Below the pieces are notes generated by a model. The model did not search any database and was not told where the DNA came from. It was given only the letters and a program-made list of their open reading frames with translations. A stretch of 64,000 bases of DNA from Collimonas rhizosphaerae (GTDB taxonomy: Bacteria; Pseudomonadota; Gammaproteobacteria; Burkholderiales; Burkholderiaceae_D): assembly GCF_038896935.1 (NCBI RefSeq), contig NZ_JBANDC010000023.1:1-64000 (forward strand). The letters are read 5' to 3'. Shown here in pieces: positions 45,967-53,968 of the stretch. The translations under genes were made by a program, and so were the position numbers. Within the stretch, counting starts at the first letter, position 1. Each line of letters begins with the position of its first letter.

Positions 45967-46137
45967 ATGCGTCTGTCCCCAAGCGTAACAAGTGAAAGTC
46001 ATTGATTTTATCAGACTGGTCGCGGCCGACTATGTGAATTTCGCATGGTGAACAGCTATTTCATAGGATAATCTATAAAAACTATTGAATTCTATAAATA
46101 AAATCTTAAAAACTATCAACCTCCATGCAGCCACTCC

Positions 46138-46204
46138 GTCATCCCCGCGCACGCGGGGATCCACCTTGCCGGCTAAAATGGATTCCCGCGTGCGCGGGAA
46201 TGAC
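46138..46204. repeat. REP-like inverted pair of palindromic 26-mers
   Basis: Two 26-bp arms (46138-46163 and 46179-46204) are inverted relative to each other with two mismatches. Each has a self-complementary core such as CCCCGCG-CA-CGCGGGG. The unit beginning GTCATTCCCGCG is a widespread REP/BIME-type motif in proteobacterial intergenic DNA. It could fold on either strand and serve as a transcript end or a RAYT-transposase target; no transposase is near. Confidence 0.85.
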
Positions 46205-46257
46205 CGGGGCGCGGAGCTGGGGTCGCCTAGACCGGGGCGCGGAGCCGGGGTCGCCTA
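46202..46257. repeat. Two 28-bp tandem repeats abutting the REP pair
   Basis: GACCGGGGCGCGGAGC plus TGGGGTCGCCTA (46202-46229) repeats at 46230-46257 with a single T-to-C change; the next bases begin a third partial copy (GACG). Its first bases overlap the right REP arm. Confidence 0.88.
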
Positions 46258-46430
46258 GACGCTGCAGAAGTTATTCCCGCCTTAACCGAACGGTATTACG
46301 CCGCAGGGTCTGATTTAGAAATGATTGAGATCCAAGCGCTTGTTGTAAAATTGGCCGCCGCAAACTTCGCGGCGGCGAACATGCCGCGCATCGCGTTCCT
46401 CGCTGCCGCCAACCATCTTTCAGGACATTC

Positions 46431-47609
46431 ATGAAACCCATCATCATCATCGGCGCCGGCATGGCTGCATATTCCCTGGCGCGCGAGGTGCGCAAGCTGG
46501 ACAAGACGGCCGCGCTGCTGATCATTACTGCCGACGATGGCGGTTTCTATTCCAAGCCGATGCTGTCCAACGCTTTCGCGCAAAAGAAACTGGCGGCGCA
46601 GCTGATCTCGCAAAGCGCGGTGCAGATGGCGGAACAGATCGGCGCCAACATCATGACCAAGACCCGCGTCAACGGCATCGACACCGCGGCCAAGGTGGTC
46701 GATACCAGCATGGGCGCTTTCGAATACGCGCACCTGGTGATTGCCGTAGGCGCCCAGCCTATCCGACTGAACATCGCCGGCGACGCCGCCGACCGCGTGC
46801 TGTCGGTCAACCACATCGAAGACTACGCCACCTTCCGCGCCAAGCTGCTGCCTGACCAGCAGGCAACGGCGCGCGTGGCGATCCTGGGCGCCGGCCTGAT
46901 CGGCTGCGAATTCGCCGACGACCTCGCAGCACATGGCCACACGGTGACGCTGATCGATCCCAATTCGCTGCCATTGGCTGCGCTGGCGGCGCCGGCTTTA
47001 TCGGAAGGTTTGCATGCCGCGCTGACTGCCCGCGGCATCGCCCTCCAGCTCGGCACAACCGCCGCCAGCATCGACCATGCCGACGGCGCGATCAAGCTCA
47101 CCTTGTCGAACGGCGAAGTGGTGATTGCCGATGTGGTCCTGTCCGCAGTCGGCCTGCGTCCTGACCTGGCGCTGGCGCAAGCAGCCAAATTGGCTACCGG
47201 CCGCGGCATCATGATTGACAGCCATGGCCGCACCAGCGCCGCCGACGTGTATGCACTCGGAGATTGCGCCGAGTACCGTGTCGACAGCGAAGGCCGCACC
47301 AGTCCCCTGCCATACATCGCGCCGATCCTTACCGCGGCACGCGCGATTGCCAAGACCCTGACGGGCGAAGATACCGCGATCGACCTGAAACATTCGCCGG
47401 TGATCGTCAAGACCCCGAGCTATCCGCTGGCGCTGGTGCCGCCGCCGTCGCACACAGTGGCGGCGGGCCGCTGGGAAACCGAATTGAATGGCGCGACCAC
47501 CATTTGTCGCTTCTTTGATGCACAGGGAGTGATGGTAGGTTTTGGCGTAGCGCCGCAAGAAGCGAAAATCCGCCAAGCCTTGATGGCGGCCTTAGGCACT
47601 ACGATTTAA
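46431..47609 (+). CDS. FAD-dependent pyridine-nucleotide oxidoreductase, rubredoxin-reductase-like
   Basis: Flavoprotein of 392 residues with two Rossmann motifs: IIIIGAGMAAYSLAREV for FAD at the N-terminus and VAILGAGLIGCEFADDL for NAD(P)H near residue 150, and the second FAD block VYALGDCAEY. The C-terminal part lacks the dimerisation domain of ferredoxin reductases, as in rubredoxin-NAD+ reductases, which pass electrons to rubredoxin for oxidative-stress defence or alkane hydroxylases. No rubredoxin gene is nearby, so the partner is unknown. AGGA precedes the ATG. It converges on recQ. Confidence 0.83.
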   Translation: MKPIIIIGAGMAAYSLAREVRKLDKTAALLIITADDGGFYSKPMLSNAFAQKKLAAQLISQSAVQMAEQIGANIMTKTRVNGIDTAAKVVDTSMGAFEYAHLVIAVGAQPIRLNIAGDAADRVLSVNHIEDYATFRAKLLPDQQATARVAILGAGLIGCEFADDLAAHGHTVTLIDPNSLPLAALAAPALSEGLHAALTARGIALQLGTTAASIDHADGAIKLTLSNGEVVIADVVLSAVGLRPDLALAQAAKLATGRGIMIDSHGRTSAADVYALGDCAEYRVDSEGRTSPLPYIAPILTAARAIAKTLTGEDTAIDLKHSPVIVKTPSYPLALVPPPSHTVAAGRWETELNGATTICRFFDAQGVMVGFGVAPQEAKIRQALMAALGTTI

Positions 47610-47616
47610 GGAATTG

Positions 47617-47641
47617 GGCGGCGCTGCTGTCGGGCGCCGCC
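47617..47641. other. Stem-loop between convergent flavoprotein and recQ genes
   Basis: GGCGGCGC, a 9-base loop and GCGCCGCC form a perfect stem, without a T-run on either side. Possible transcript-end hairpin for both genes. Confidence 0.5.
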
Positions 47642-47647
47642 GGGACC

Positions 47648-49483
47648 TCAGGCAAATTCGGCAATCAGCTCAACGATTTCCGCACCGTAGGTCTCCAGCT
47701 TTTTCTCGCCGACGCCGCTGACGCCGCGCAGGTCATCCAGCGACGACGGCTGCGCCTTGGCGATTTCGCGCATGGTGGCGTCGTGGAAGATGACGTAAGC
47801 GGGGACATTGTGCTTGCGCGCAGTCTCGACCCGCCACCAGCGCAGCTTCTCGAAAATCGCCTGCTCCAGCGTCGACAGGTCGGTTTCGACATACCCCTTG
47901 GGCTTGCTGCCGCTGCGCTTTTGCTTGACCGGTTTCTGGTACTCGCGCAACTGCACCTGCTGCTCGCCGCGCAGTACCGGCCGCGCCGCATCGGTCAGCT
48001 TAAGGGCGCTGTATGCCTCATGGTCGACCGTGATCAGGCCCAGCGCAATCGACTGCCGCAGGATCGCCCGCCATTCGGCTTCGCTGCGGTCGCTGCCGAT
48101 GCCAAAGGTGGAAAGCTGGTCATGGCGCCACTGCTTGATCTTGTCGGAATCTATGCCGCGCAACACATCCATCACGTGCATCGCGCCGAAACGCTGGTCG
48201 ACCCGGTAGATCGTCGACAGCAGCTTTTGCACCACCACGGTCGCATCGAACGATACCGGCGGGCTCATGCAGGTATCGCAATTGCCGCAGCGCTCGGAAC
48301 CCTGGCCGAAATAATCCAGCAAACGTACGCGCCGGCAATGCAAGGTCTCGCACAAGCCGAGCATCGCATCCAGCTTGACGCCCAGCACCCGCTTGAAGAT
48401 TTCGCCGGCCTCGGATTCGTCGATCATGCGCCGCTGCTGCACCACATCCTGCAAGCCATACGCCATCCAGGCATTGGCAGGGGCGCCGTCGCGGCCGGCG
48501 CGGCCGGTTTCCTGGTAGTAGCCCTCTATGCTTTTCGGCAGATCCAGATGGGCGACAAAACGCACATCCGGCTTGTCGATCCCCATGCCGAAGGCGATGG
48601 TGGCCACCATCACGATGCCGTCTTCGCGCAGGAAGCGGCCCTGGTTCTTGGTTCGTTGCGCATAGTCCATGCCTGCATGGTAGGGCAAGGCCCGGATCCC
48701 CTGCTGCTCCAGGAATTCAGCGGTTTCTTCCACCTTCTTGCGCGACAGGCAATACACGATGCCGGCGTCGCCCGCATGTTCGCTCTGGATGAAATCGAGC
48801 AGCTGCTTGCGGCCGTTGGCTTTCTCGACAATCTGGTAGCGGATATTGGGACGGTCAAAAGAGGAAACGAAACGCGCGCCCTGCTCCAGCTGCAGACGCA
48901 GCGCGATTTCCTCGCGGGTCTGCTGGTCGGCGGTCGCCGTCAGCGCAATCCGCGGCACTTGCGGGAAGCGCTCATGCAGGATCGACAACTTGATATATTC
49001 GGGACGGAAGTCATGCCCCCATTGCGATACGCAATGCGCCTCGTCGATGGCGAACAAGGCAATCTTGGACGATTCCAGCAGGTCCAGGCAGCGCGGAGTC
49101 AGCAAGCGTTCCGGCGCCACATACACCAGGTCGAGATCGCCGCTGCGCACGCGGCGCTCGATCTGCGAAGCTTCTTCGTAGGTTTGCGTCGAATTCAGGA
49201 AAGCAGCGCGCACCCCGACTTCGGCCAGCGCATCGACCTGGTCCTGCATCAGCGCGATCAGCGGCGACACCACCACGCCGACGCCGTCCCGCAGCAGGGC
49301 CGGGATCTGGTAGCACAGCGACTTGCCGCCGCCGGTCGGCATCAATACCAGCGCATCGCCGCCGTTGGCTACATGGCTGACAATCTCAGCCTGCTGGCCA
49401 CGGAAAGAGGGATAACCGAATACCGTTTGCAGTATATGGAGTGCTTGCGGGTCGGAACCGGCGGATGCATCTGAATGTGGCAT
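47648..49483 (-). CDS. recQ: ATP-dependent DNA helicase RecQ
   Basis: 3'-5' helicase of 611 residues in recombination repair. Motifs: Walker A MPTGGGKSLCYQIPALL, DEAH box AIDEAHCVSQWGHDFRPEY, TATADQQTREEI, and the helicase C part with YYQETGRAGRDG. The RQC zinc site is present (CRRVRLLDYFG, then CGNCDTC), and a single HRDC domain ends the protein (LRWWRVETARKHNVPAYVIF, then LRGVSGVGEKKLETYG). Full family length. ATG 49483 starts MPHSDASAGSDPQAL; the Shine-Dalgarno is weak. Confidence 0.96.
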   Translation of the reverse strand: MPHSDASAGSDPQALHILQTVFGYPSFRGQQAEIVSHVANGGDALVLMPTGGGKSLCYQIPALLRDGVGVVVSPLIALMQDQVDALAEVGVRAAFLNSTQTYEEASQIERRVRSGDLDLVYVAPERLLTPRCLDLLESSKIALFAIDEAHCVSQWGHDFRPEYIKLSILHERFPQVPRIALTATADQQTREEIALRLQLEQGARFVSSFDRPNIRYQIVEKANGRKQLLDFIQSEHAGDAGIVYCLSRKKVEETAEFLEQQGIRALPYHAGMDYAQRTKNQGRFLREDGIVMVATIAFGMGIDKPDVRFVAHLDLPKSIEGYYQETGRAGRDGAPANAWMAYGLQDVVQQRRMIDESEAGEIFKRVLGVKLDAMLGLCETLHCRRVRLLDYFGQGSERCGNCDTCMSPPVSFDATVVVQKLLSTIYRVDQRFGAMHVMDVLRGIDSDKIKQWRHDQLSTFGIGSDRSEAEWRAILRQSIALGLITVDHEAYSALKLTDAARPVLRGEQQVQLREYQKPVKQKRSGSKPKGYVETDLSTLEQAIFEKLRWWRVETARKHNVPAYVIFHDATMREIAKAQPSSLDDLRGVSGVGEKKLETYGAEIVELIAEFA

Positions 49484-49506
49484 TAAATACTTGACGAAGT
49501 TTTCTT

Positions 49507-50379
49507 TTAATTAAGGAAGCCGTTATGTACCGCCACCAGGAGGAAAATCCCCAAAGCGATGCGATACACGATAAACGGCCAGGTCGAGAAGCGCTCCAGG
49601 AATTTCATCAAGCCCCAGATCGCGCCGAACGCCGAGACGCTGGCGACCACCAGGCCGAAAATCAGCAGCATCCAGGTTTCCGCCGGCATGTGCAGGTGGA
49701 ACAGCACCAGCAATTCTTTCAAGCCGGCCAGGGCGATCGCCGGCAGGCCGAGCAGGAAAGAAAAGCGCGCCGCTTCTTCGCGCTTGAAATTAAGGAACAA
49801 GGCGGCGGTCAGGGTGGAGCCGGAACGCGACACGCCCGGAATCAGCGCCCCCACCTGCGCCAAGCCGACAATCAGCGCGTCGCGCAGGCGCATCTCGCCG
49901 ACCGTACGGCGATGGCGGCAACTCAATTCCGCAATCGCCAGCAATACGCCCATGGCGATACAGGCGTAGCCGATCACGCTCAGGCTGCGCAGCGGCGAGC
50001 CGCAGGCGTTCAGCACCGGCGCCAGCGCCAGGCCGGCAATCCCGATCGGGATCGTCGCCAGGACGATCGCCACCCCGAGCCGGAACGACGGGCTGCTGAA
50101 ATTGCGCTCACGCACCGCCGTGATGCTGCCGACCGTCACCTCGCGCACATCGCGCCAGAAGTAGCTGACGACGGCAGCCAGCGCAGCCAGCTGCATCGCC
50201 GCGGAAAACGCCGAGCCGGGATCGTGCCAGCCCAGTATGGCCGGGACGATGCGCATGTGCGCAGTGGAAGAAATCGGCAATAGCTCAGAGATGCCCTGAA
50301 TTACGCCAAGGATCGCGACCTGCACGTAATCCAGCGATGCAAACCCGATATCGGTACCAGCGGAACATACACCTGCCAC
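49507..50379 (-). CDS. uppP: Undecaprenyl-diphosphate phosphatase paralogue 2
   Basis: Integral membrane BacA/UppP-type phosphatase of 290 residues, recycling the lipid carrier of cell-wall synthesis and often giving bacitracin resistance. Both active-site blocks are present: GVIQGISELLPISSTAHM and LIPGVSRSGSTLTAALFLN. It differs from the adjacent copy in length and sequence: the first block has ISELLPISSTAH rather than FTEFLPISSTGH. The start is GTG 50379 with AGGAG six bases upstream. It lies 70 bp downstream of the other copy on the same strand. Confidence 0.9.
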   Translation of the reverse strand: MAGVCSAGTDIGFASLDYVQVAILGVIQGISELLPISSTAHMRIVPAILGWHDPGSAFSAAMQLAALAAVVSYFWRDVREVTVGSITAVRERNFSSPSFRLGVAIVLATIPIGIAGLALAPVLNACGSPLRSLSVIGYACIAMGVLLAIAELSCRHRRTVGEMRLRDALIVGLAQVGALIPGVSRSGSTLTAALFLNFKREEAARFSFLLGLPAIALAGLKELLVLFHLHMPAETWMLLIFGLVVASVSAFGAIWGLMKFLERFSTWPFIVYRIALGIFLLVAVHNGFLN

Positions 50380-50449
50380 AACACTCTCCTGTTCAGGATC
50401 AAATAACGGCCGTTTTCAGATCCGGCCAACTTTTCTGCGGAAGCCCCGC

Positions 50450-51295
50450 TCAGTGCGCCCAATTCACCCAGCCGGTGTAGCCGGTCACGATCACCACCAG
50501 GCCAAACACGATCCGGTACCACGCAAACACGGTGAAATCATGGCTGCTGATATAACGCAGCAGCCAGCGCACGCACAGGAATGCCGAAACAAACGCGGCA
50601 ACGGTGCCGATCGAAAACAGCGGGATGTCGGCGGCGGACAGCAGCGCGCGGTCCTTGTACAGCGAATAGATGGTGGCGGCAAACAGCGTTGGAATCGCCA
50701 GGAAAAACGAAAACTCGGTGGCGGCCTTGCGCGACAGGCCGAACATCATGCCGCCGATGATCGTGGCGCCGGAACGGCTGGTGCCGGGAATCAGCGCAAA
50801 CGCCTGGGCAATCCCGATCTTCAATGCATCGAGCGCGCTCATGTCGTCCACCGACTCGACCCGGGCGACACGGTCGCCGCCCTTGTTGCGGCGCTCGACC
50901 CACAGGATGATGAAGCCGCCGACGATCAGCGCAATCGCCACCGGCAAAGGCGCAAACAGTTTTTCCTTGATCATCTTGCTGAAAAACAGGCCCAGCAACG
51001 CTGCCGGCACGAATGCGATGATCAGGTTGACGACCAGCTTGCGCGCCTTGGGGTCGCTGGTGAGGCCGCGCAGGACCGCGCCGATGCGGGCCCGGTATTC
51101 CCAGCACACTGCGAAAATCGCGCCGGCCTGGATGGCAATCTCGAACACTTCGGCTTTTTCCCGCGTGATGTCGGCGGTGAAATCCAGCAAGCTGCCGGCC
51201 AGGATCAGGTGGCCGGTTGACGAGATGGGCAGGAATTCGGTGAATCCCTCGACCAGGCCCATGATGAGCACTTTTAACGCAAGAATAATATCCAT
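50450..51295 (-). CDS. uppP: Undecaprenyl-diphosphate phosphatase paralogue 1
   Basis: Canonical UppP/BacA of 281 residues with active-site blocks EGFTEFLPISSTGHL and LIPGTSRSGATIIGGM, and about eight membrane helices. It removes the terminal phosphate of undecaprenyl diphosphate at the periplasmic face. The frame opens at TTG 51328; ATG 51295 gives the conserved MDIILALKVLIMGLVEG N-terminus. It is the more typical of the two adjacent paralogues. Confidence 0.95.
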   Translation of the reverse strand: MDIILALKVLIMGLVEGFTEFLPISSTGHLILAGSLLDFTADITREKAEVFEIAIQAGAIFAVCWEYRARIGAVLRGLTSDPKARKLVVNLIIAFVPAALLGLFFSKMIKEKLFAPLPVAIALIVGGFIILWVERRNKGGDRVARVESVDDMSALDALKIGIAQAFALIPGTSRSGATIIGGMMFGLSRKAATEFSFFLAIPTLFAATIYSLYKDRALLSAADIPLFSIGTVAAFVSAFLCVRWLLRYISSHDFTVFAWYRIVFGLVVIVTGYTGWVNWAH

Positions 51296-51393
51296 GTAGT
51301 GTGGGAGTAGTAGGAGAAAGGAAATCAAGCGCCGGGCGAATGATACCGCCCTGGCAGTCGTATTGTTGCGAGTGTTTTCTTAAAACCTGCCGG

Positions 51394-51966
51394 CTATTTT
51401 ACCGGTTCAAACGTGACCACCAGATTTTCTGCCCGGGTGCCGATCCTGGTCGGCATGAAAGCGACGCCGGCATAACGCAAATCCTCCGGCTTGAAGGTAT
51501 ACAGCGGCAGGTTGGTCAGCAGCTGGCGCGCCAGCAGGTTGCCGATCTGCGTGACTTGGGCAGCGTAGGTGTTGTCCAGGCCGTCAAGCACCAGGCTGTC
51601 CAGCCTGGCCTCCTGCAATGTCACCGCGTTATGCGGGTTATCCAGGAACAGCACGCCCGAGATCGCCATCTTGCCGTTCCACGACTTACCCAGCAGCGGC
51701 ATGGTCAGGACCACGTCGGTTGTCATGGCCAGGCGGTTCTGTTCGGGCGGCAAGCTGAGCTGGGCCTTGTCGGCGGTTATTTCGAACAGGCCCAGGTAAC
51801 GCTGGGAAAACGGCAAGCGCTTGTCTACCGATTGCTGCAGTTTGGTCAATGGGAATTCGACATCGCGCGGTCCGATCAGGGCCGCACAGGAAGACAACAA
51901 CAGAGTCGCCAGCAAAACCAGCAGCGCCGGCATTTTCGTAACAGGCATGTAATTTTTCATTTGCAT
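51394..51966 (-). CDS. DUF1439-family lipoprotein
   Basis: Lipoprotein of 190 residues with lipobox LLSSC (Cys27). The mature part resembles the YceB-like DUF1439 family: FPLTKLQQSVDKRLPFSQRYLG, LSLPPEQNRLAMTTDV, GVLFLDNPHNAVTLQEARLDSL and a C-terminal YTFKPEDLRYAGV. The fold is of the lipid-binding (SMP/BPI-like) kind in relatives; function unknown. AAGGA sits eight bases before ATG 51966, which decides between two nearby ATGs. It is 33 bp downstream of the YkgJ gene on the same strand. Confidence 0.82.
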   Translation of the reverse strand: MQMKNYMPVTKMPALLVLLATLLLSSCAALIGPRDVEFPLTKLQQSVDKRLPFSQRYLGLFEITADKAQLSLPPEQNRLAMTTDVVLTMPLLGKSWNGKMAISGVLFLDNPHNAVTLQEARLDSLVLDGLDNTYAAQVTQIGNLLARQLLTNLPLYTFKPEDLRYAGVAFMPTRIGTRAENLVVTFEPVK

Positions 51967-51999
51967 TCGGATTTTCCTTATTCTGTCTGCTGACAGACC

Positions 52000-52269
52000 C
52001 TACATGGCGGTCAATCGTTCCAGCGTCGCCAGATAATGCATGGCGTGCGTGCGGGAATTGCCGCACATGTCCAGCGCCGGCTTCAGGCTGGCGCATACCG
52101 CGGGACGATCGGGACTGCCGAAAATCCGGCAAAGGTTGGCCTGGTCCAGCTGGATGCAGCGCACGCCAGCCGGCTTGCCGCCGGGCATGCCGGGGATCGG
52201 CGACGAAATCGACGGCGCCGTGCAGCAGGCGCCGCAATCGGGACGGCAAGCGATGCTTTGCACGCTCAT
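52000..52269 (-). CDS. YkgJ-family cysteine-cluster protein
   Basis: Small protein of 89 residues from ATG 52269, with MSVQSIACRPDCGACCTAP at the N-terminus and further cysteines in VRCIQLDQANLCRIF and in AVCASLKPALDMCG. This spacing is that of the YkgJ family (Zn or Fe-S cluster presumed; unknown function). The frame is open to 52395, but the ATG used gives the family start and is preceded by a GGCAGGG stretch. It may be in an operon with the DUF1439 gene and is divergent from the TetR regulator, whose operator lies 160 bp upstream. Confidence 0.82.
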   Translation of the reverse strand: MSVQSIACRPDCGACCTAPSISSPIPGMPGGKPAGVRCIQLDQANLCRIFGSPDRPAVCASLKPALDMCGNSRTHAMHYLATLERLTAM

Positions 52270-52401
52270 GCCCTGCCCCCGCCAATCCATGTATTTTTTG
52301 CAAACATCCGAAACCTGTAACAACGCCGATTTAACCGAAGGCCAGATTCTACCGGCAATCGCCGCGCATCCTTCAAGTTCCAGTGCAGACGCCAACCTTT
52401 C

Positions 52402-52430
52402 TTGACACTCCAGCGGTTGCCGCTTACATT
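52402..52430 (+). promoter_or_regulatory. Promoter of the TetR-type regulator
   Basis: A perfect -35 TTGACA and TACATT separated by 17 bases, overlapping the operator. Confidence 0.7.
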
Positions 52431-52450
52431 ACTGACTCTTAAGTCAGTAA
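52429..52450. promoter_or_regulatory. Perfect palindromic operator of the TetR-type regulator
   Basis: TTACTGACT-CTTA-AGTCAGTAA is a perfect 9+4+9 inverted repeat that overlaps the last bases of the -10 and the start point and lies 30 bp before the regulator gene. Its size and position fit TetR autorepression. It may also act on the divergent YkgJ gene. Confidence 0.75.
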
Positions 52451-52480
52451 CGAGCAGGTAACCGAGGAAACCAAGGATTC

Positions 52481-53119
52481 ATGAACTGCCCTTTCAGCTC
52501 CAAACCCCGCTGGGCAAGACGCAAGGAAGCGCGTCCGCAGGAACTGCTGGCGGCCGCGCTGGACCTGTTCGTCGAACGCGGATTCGCCGCCACCAGACTG
52601 GGCGATGTCGCGGCCCGGGCCGGCGTCTCAAAGGGCACTTTGTACCTGTATTTCGAGAGCAAGGAAGATTTGTTCAAGGCGGTGGTGCGCGAAAACATAG
52701 TGCCGGCGCTGGCTGAAGCGGAAGACATCATCGACGGCTACCAGGGCCCCAGCGCCGAACTGTTCCGCGAAATCCTGCTGGGCTGGTGGGAGCACATCGG
52801 CGCCACCAAGCTGGCTGGCATCACCAAGCTGCTGATGGCCGAATCGGGCAATTTCCCTGAACTCGCAGCTTTTCACCGCGAAGAAGTCAGCGAACGCGGC
52901 GAAGCGATGATCGTGCGCATGCTGCAGCGTGGCATCGAGCGCGGCGAATTCCGTGCGATCGACGTGCGCCAGACCGCCAACGTACTGATTGCGCCGGTGA
53001 TCATGCTGATGATGTGGCAACAACCGCTCAACCCCTGCCACGTGGAGCCTGTGGATGCCGGCAGTTACCTGGACAGTTTTATCGATCTTTGCCTGCACGG
53101 CTTGCTCAGCAAACCGTAG
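52481..53119 (+). CDS. TetR/AcrR-family regulator
   Basis: Repressor of 212 residues. The N-terminal helix-turn-helix reads RPQELLAAALDLFVERGFAATRLGDVAARAGVSKGTLYLYFESKEDLF (quoted in parts: AAALDLFVERGFAAT and SKGTLYLYFESKEDL). The ligand domain (about 75-205) has helices around FREILLGWWEHIGATKLAG and MIVRMLQRGIERGEFRA. AAGGA precedes the ATG. A perfect palindrome in its promoter suggests self-repression; its ligand and targets are unknown. No efflux operon is adjacent. Confidence 0.87.
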   Translation: MNCPFSSKPRWARRKEARPQELLAAALDLFVERGFAATRLGDVAARAGVSKGTLYLYFESKEDLFKAVVRENIVPALAEAEDIIDGYQGPSAELFREILLGWWEHIGATKLAGITKLLMAESGNFPELAAFHREEVSERGEAMIVRMLQRGIERGEFRAIDVRQTANVLIAPVIMLMMWQQPLNPCHVEPVDAGSYLDSFIDLCLHGLLSKP

Positions 53120-53129
53120 CGCGCCCTGG

Positions 53130-53236
53130 CTTCAGGATTTACGCCAAACTGTCCCGGCAAGGCGCGACGACGAAGACGGTATGGCGTACGGCTAGGAGGA
53201 GTAACGCCGCTGGGGCAGTTTTGCGCAAGTCCTAAG
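53130..53236. repeat. Intergenic imperfect inverted-repeat element (about 107 bp)
   Basis: Left arm 53130-53164 and right arm 53205-53236 pair over about 30 bases, with some mismatches and a 3-base gap: CTTcAGGAtTTaCGC against the complement CTTAGGAcTTgCGC, then AAACTGtCCC against AAACTGcCCC. The 40-base centre is purine-rich (GACGACGAAGAC, then GGCTAGGAGGAG). It starts 11 bp after the TetR gene stop and has no coding features. It looks like a MITE-like or structured-RNA intergenic repeat. Confidence 0.7.
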
Positions 53237-53294
53237 GTTTTGAGGGTGGCCTTTGATAGAATGAGCCCTTTATTTTCACTACCGAGCCTTAACC

Positions 53295-53960
53295 ATGAAT
53301 ATCGAACAAGCCCGCTTCAATATGATCGAACAGCAAATTCGCCCTTGGAACGTGCTGGAACTGGACGTGCTGGAATTGCTGACGGTAGTTCGGCGCGAGG
53401 AATTCGTTCCTGTCGCCTACAAGAGCCTGGCGTTTTCCGATACCGAGATCCCGCTGCCGGGCCCGAACGGCGAAAGCATGCTGGCGCCCAAGGTCGAAGC
53501 GCGACTGCTGCAGCAAGCTGCCGTGAAGAAACATGAGCAAGTATTGGAAATCGGCGCCGGTTCGGGTTATATGGCGGCCCTGCTGTGCTACAAGGCAAGG
53601 CATGTGACGACGGTTGAAATCGATCCCGAGCTGAAAGCGCTGGCTGAAAAGAACCTGGCTGCCTATGGCATCACCAATGTCGAGGTAATGCTTGGCAACG
53701 GCGCCCAGGGCTGGGACCAGGGCGCAAGCAAGACTTACGACGTGATCGTGATTTCCGGCTCGCTGTCGACGCTGCCGGACGCCTTCCTCAAGCAGCTCAA
53801 TGTCGGCGGCCGGATTGTCGCCATCCTGGGCGAAGCGCCGGTGATGTCGGCACAAATCATTACCCGCACTTCGGACAGCAACTACAGCACGGTCCACCTG
53901 TTTGAAACCAACGTCAAGCCGCTGCGCGAAGCTGCCGTTCATTCCCACTTCAAATTCTAA
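53295..53960 (+). CDS. pcm: Protein-L-isoaspartate O-methyltransferase-like protein
   Basis: SAM-dependent methyltransferase of 221 residues with the motif VLEIGAGSGYMAALL (motif I, around 80-95), DVIVISGSLSTLPDA (post-motif region) and GGRIVAILGEAPV. The family repairs isoaspartyl damage in proteins. The betaproteobacterial branch upstream of tolC often differs from E. coli Pcm at the substrate site, so activity is not certain. It is the first gene of a pcm-rhodanese-tolC run, with 8 bp to the rhodanese. Confidence 0.85.
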   Translation: MNIEQARFNMIEQQIRPWNVLELDVLELLTVVRREEFVPVAYKSLAFSDTEIPLPGPNGESMLAPKVEARLLQQAAVKKHEQVLEIGAGSGYMAALLCYKARHVTTVEIDPELKALAEKNLAAYGITNVEVMLGNGAQGWDQGASKTYDVIVISGSLSTLPDAFLKQLNVGGRIVAILGEAPVMSAQIITRTSDSNYSTVHLFETNVKPLREAAVHSHFKF

Positions 53961-53968
53961 GCCCGCCC

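Larger units (their letters stand above)
45967..46430. other. Intergenic region with repeats between maeB and the flavoprotein gene
   Basis: Divergent promoters are expected. Contents in order: an AT-rich stretch (46060-46115) with repeated CTATAAA/AAACTAT words, a palindromic REP pair (46138-46204), two 28-bp tandem copies (46202-46257) and a perfect 8-bp hairpin GCCGCCGC/GCGGCGGC at 46354-46376 in the leader of the flavoprotein gene. No gene is seen. Confidence 0.7.

Noticed and set aside
46202..46257. CRISPR-like repeat
   Set aside because: Two directly adjacent 28-mers without spacers and no cas genes; a tandem duplication, not an array.
47783..49474. 563-codon open frame opposite recQ
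   Set aside because: Shadow of recQ, whose helicase motifs are complete on the minus strand. Similar shadows lie opposite rho, tadA, the MHS carrier and the RND pump and are rejected for the same reason.
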